A stretch of DNA of 64,000 bases. Origin: Acinetobacter chengduensis. GTDB taxonomy: Bacteria; Pseudomonadota; Gammaproteobacteria; Pseudomonadales; Moraxellaceae. The stretch lies in NCBI RefSeq assembly GCF_003664645.1, contig NZ_RCHC01000010.1:62001-126000 (forward strand). The letters run 5' to 3'. Position 1 is the stretch's first letter. Every line of letters starts with the position of its first letter. This document shows, piece by piece, positions 63,373 to 64,000 of the stretch. Both the position numbers and the translations under genes were made by a program. The notes under the pieces are model-generated. The model did no database searches. It was not told the DNA's origin and saw only the letters and a program-made list of their open reading frames with translations.

Positions 63373-64000
63373 TTATTGAACTGCGTAGATGCTGATCTCT
63401 ACACGACGGTTTTGTTCACGACCAGCCGCTGTAGTATTTGATGCGATTGGGTTTGCTGAACCTTGACCTTGAGTGTTAATACGTGAAGTCGATACACCTT
63501 GAGACGCTAAGTAGCTAGCAACTGATTGTGCACGTGCTTGAGACAATGGAATGTTGATTGAGTCATTACCTGTATTGTCTGTATAACCAGTAACTAAGAT
63601 ACCGCTCTTGTTATCTTCAGTTAAAGTTTGCGCAACTTTATTTAAAGTTGAATAGAAGTTCGGTTTGATGTTTGATTTATTAGTATCAAACGTAATACTA
63701 CCTGGCATTACTAAGCCAACAGAACCATCTGGATTACGGTTAACTTCTACACCAGTACCCGCCATTTGTTGACGTAATTTTTTCTCTTTATTGTCAAGAT
63801 AAACACCTGTCGCACCACCAAGTACCGCACCAATAGCTGCTGCACGGTTGTTTTGAGCGCTACTATTTGCATTACCCTTAGACAAGCCATAACCCGCAGC
63901 CGCGCCAACCAATGCGCCAATTGCAGTTTTGTCGTATTCCATACCGCCGATATTGTTACCAGTCGTTTGACAGCCAGATAGTACCAAAGCCCCTGCTACT
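63373..64000 (-). CDS. OmpA-family lipoprotein (5' end beyond the window)
   Basis: At least 209 aa visible. The frame runs off the end of the window through VAGALVLSGC, which is a lipoprotein signal end with LSGC, so the start codon lies beyond 64000; an internal TTG at 63987 is not the true start. Next are two glycine-zipper-like stretches (GALVGAAAGYGLSKG, AAAIGAVLGGATGVYLD), typical of small envelope lipoproteins. The C-terminal OmpA domain (about residues 105-205) contains GYTDNTGNDSINIPLSQARA and NRRVEI, where Asp and Arg bind meso-diaminopimelate of peptidoglycan. It tethers the outer membrane to the murein. Monocistronic and convergent with the FinR-like gene. Confidence 0.92.
   Translation of the reverse strand, partial: VAGALVLSGCQTTGNNIGGMEYDKTAIGALVGAAAGYGLSKGNANSSAQNNRAAAIGAVLGGATGVYLDNKEKKLRQQMAGTGVEVNRNPDGSVGLVMPGSITFDTNKSNIKPNFYSTLNKVAQTLTEDNKSGILVTGYTDNTGNDSINIPLSQARAQSVASYLASQGVSTSRINTQGQGSANPIASNTTAAGREQNRRVEISIYAVQ

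Noticed and set aside
63373..63987. Complete 204-aa OmpA-like protein starting at 63987
   Set aside because: That start is a TTG inside the lipoprotein signal peptide; the frame stays open to the window edge.
1..64000. Insertion sequences, prophage or genomic island
   Set aside because: No transposase, integrase, terminal inverted repeats flanking genes, or direct repeats of that kind were found by reading both strands.

Overview
The window reads as a stretch of Acinetobacter chromosome. The base composition is AT-rich, and several gene neighbourhoods are typical of that genus: a DcaP-like porin with a coiled-coil N-terminus, a PilGHIJ-ChpA twitching/chemosensory operon, an OmpA-type lipoprotein, tandem Val/Asp tRNAs, and a four-gene run of secreted proteins resembling the 'Fil' (putative pilus) family. 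I see no transposase, integrase, phage module, CRISPR array or plasmid gene. Most of it is ordinary core genome; the least explained part is the secreted-protein operon at 50-57 kb.

Layout. 1-7 kb: the tail of an upstream gene, a membrane-anchored small protein, a GNAT acetyltransferase, a 7TM-sensor diguanylate cyclase, an FKBP prolyl isomerase, an MgtC/SapB membrane protein, YaeQ, a COG0523/CobW metallochaperone GTPase and a tiny secreted protein. 7-12 kb: an orphan MhpA-like aromatic hydroxylase convergent with a tightly packed TetR-MFS-LysR operon that has a perfect 18-bp palindrome upstream. 12-20 kb: acyl-CoA thioesterase, a patatin lipoprotein, two sodium-coupled amino-acid transporters (AGCS and GltS) and a DcaP-like porin. 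20-29 kb: nitroreductase, Bcr/CflA efflux pump, YccS-type membrane protein, YcxB-like protein, a PepSY-flavodoxin-FNR membrane reductase behind Fur-like sites, and a YdcF/SanA protein. 29.7-30.6 kb: eight tRNA genes (four Val-TAC, four Asp-GTC) behind a consensus promoter. 31-34.5 kb: a signal-less L,D-transpeptidase-fold enzyme overlapping YbaN, a DUF1853 protein, an entericidin-like 49-aa lipoprotein and dapE.

34.5-43.1 kb holds the Pil-Chp system, transcribed on the minus strand as pilG-pilH-pilI-pilJ-chpA-chpC-like. It should control type IV pili and, through cAMP, surface behaviour. No methyltransferase or methylesterase gene is present. 43.4-50.2 kb carries a DUF4124-like protein, an RND adaptor and permease pair without an outer-membrane channel, and proS. 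50.2-56.7 kb is the four-gene secreted-protein operon; each product has a signal peptide followed at once by the same short Leu/Asp-Leu-Gly-Gln/Glu motif. 57-64 kb: dcd, a LysE-type exporter, the Mrp/ApbC iron-sulfur carrier, a small periplasmic protein, a protein with a HEPN-like RHxxxH motif, fpr with a divergent FinR-like LysR regulator, and an OmpA-type lipoprotein cut by the window edge.

Functions are assigned by recognising motifs and family features in the translations; no database search was possible. Start codons were revised where a Shine-Dalgarno sequence clearly favoured another codon.
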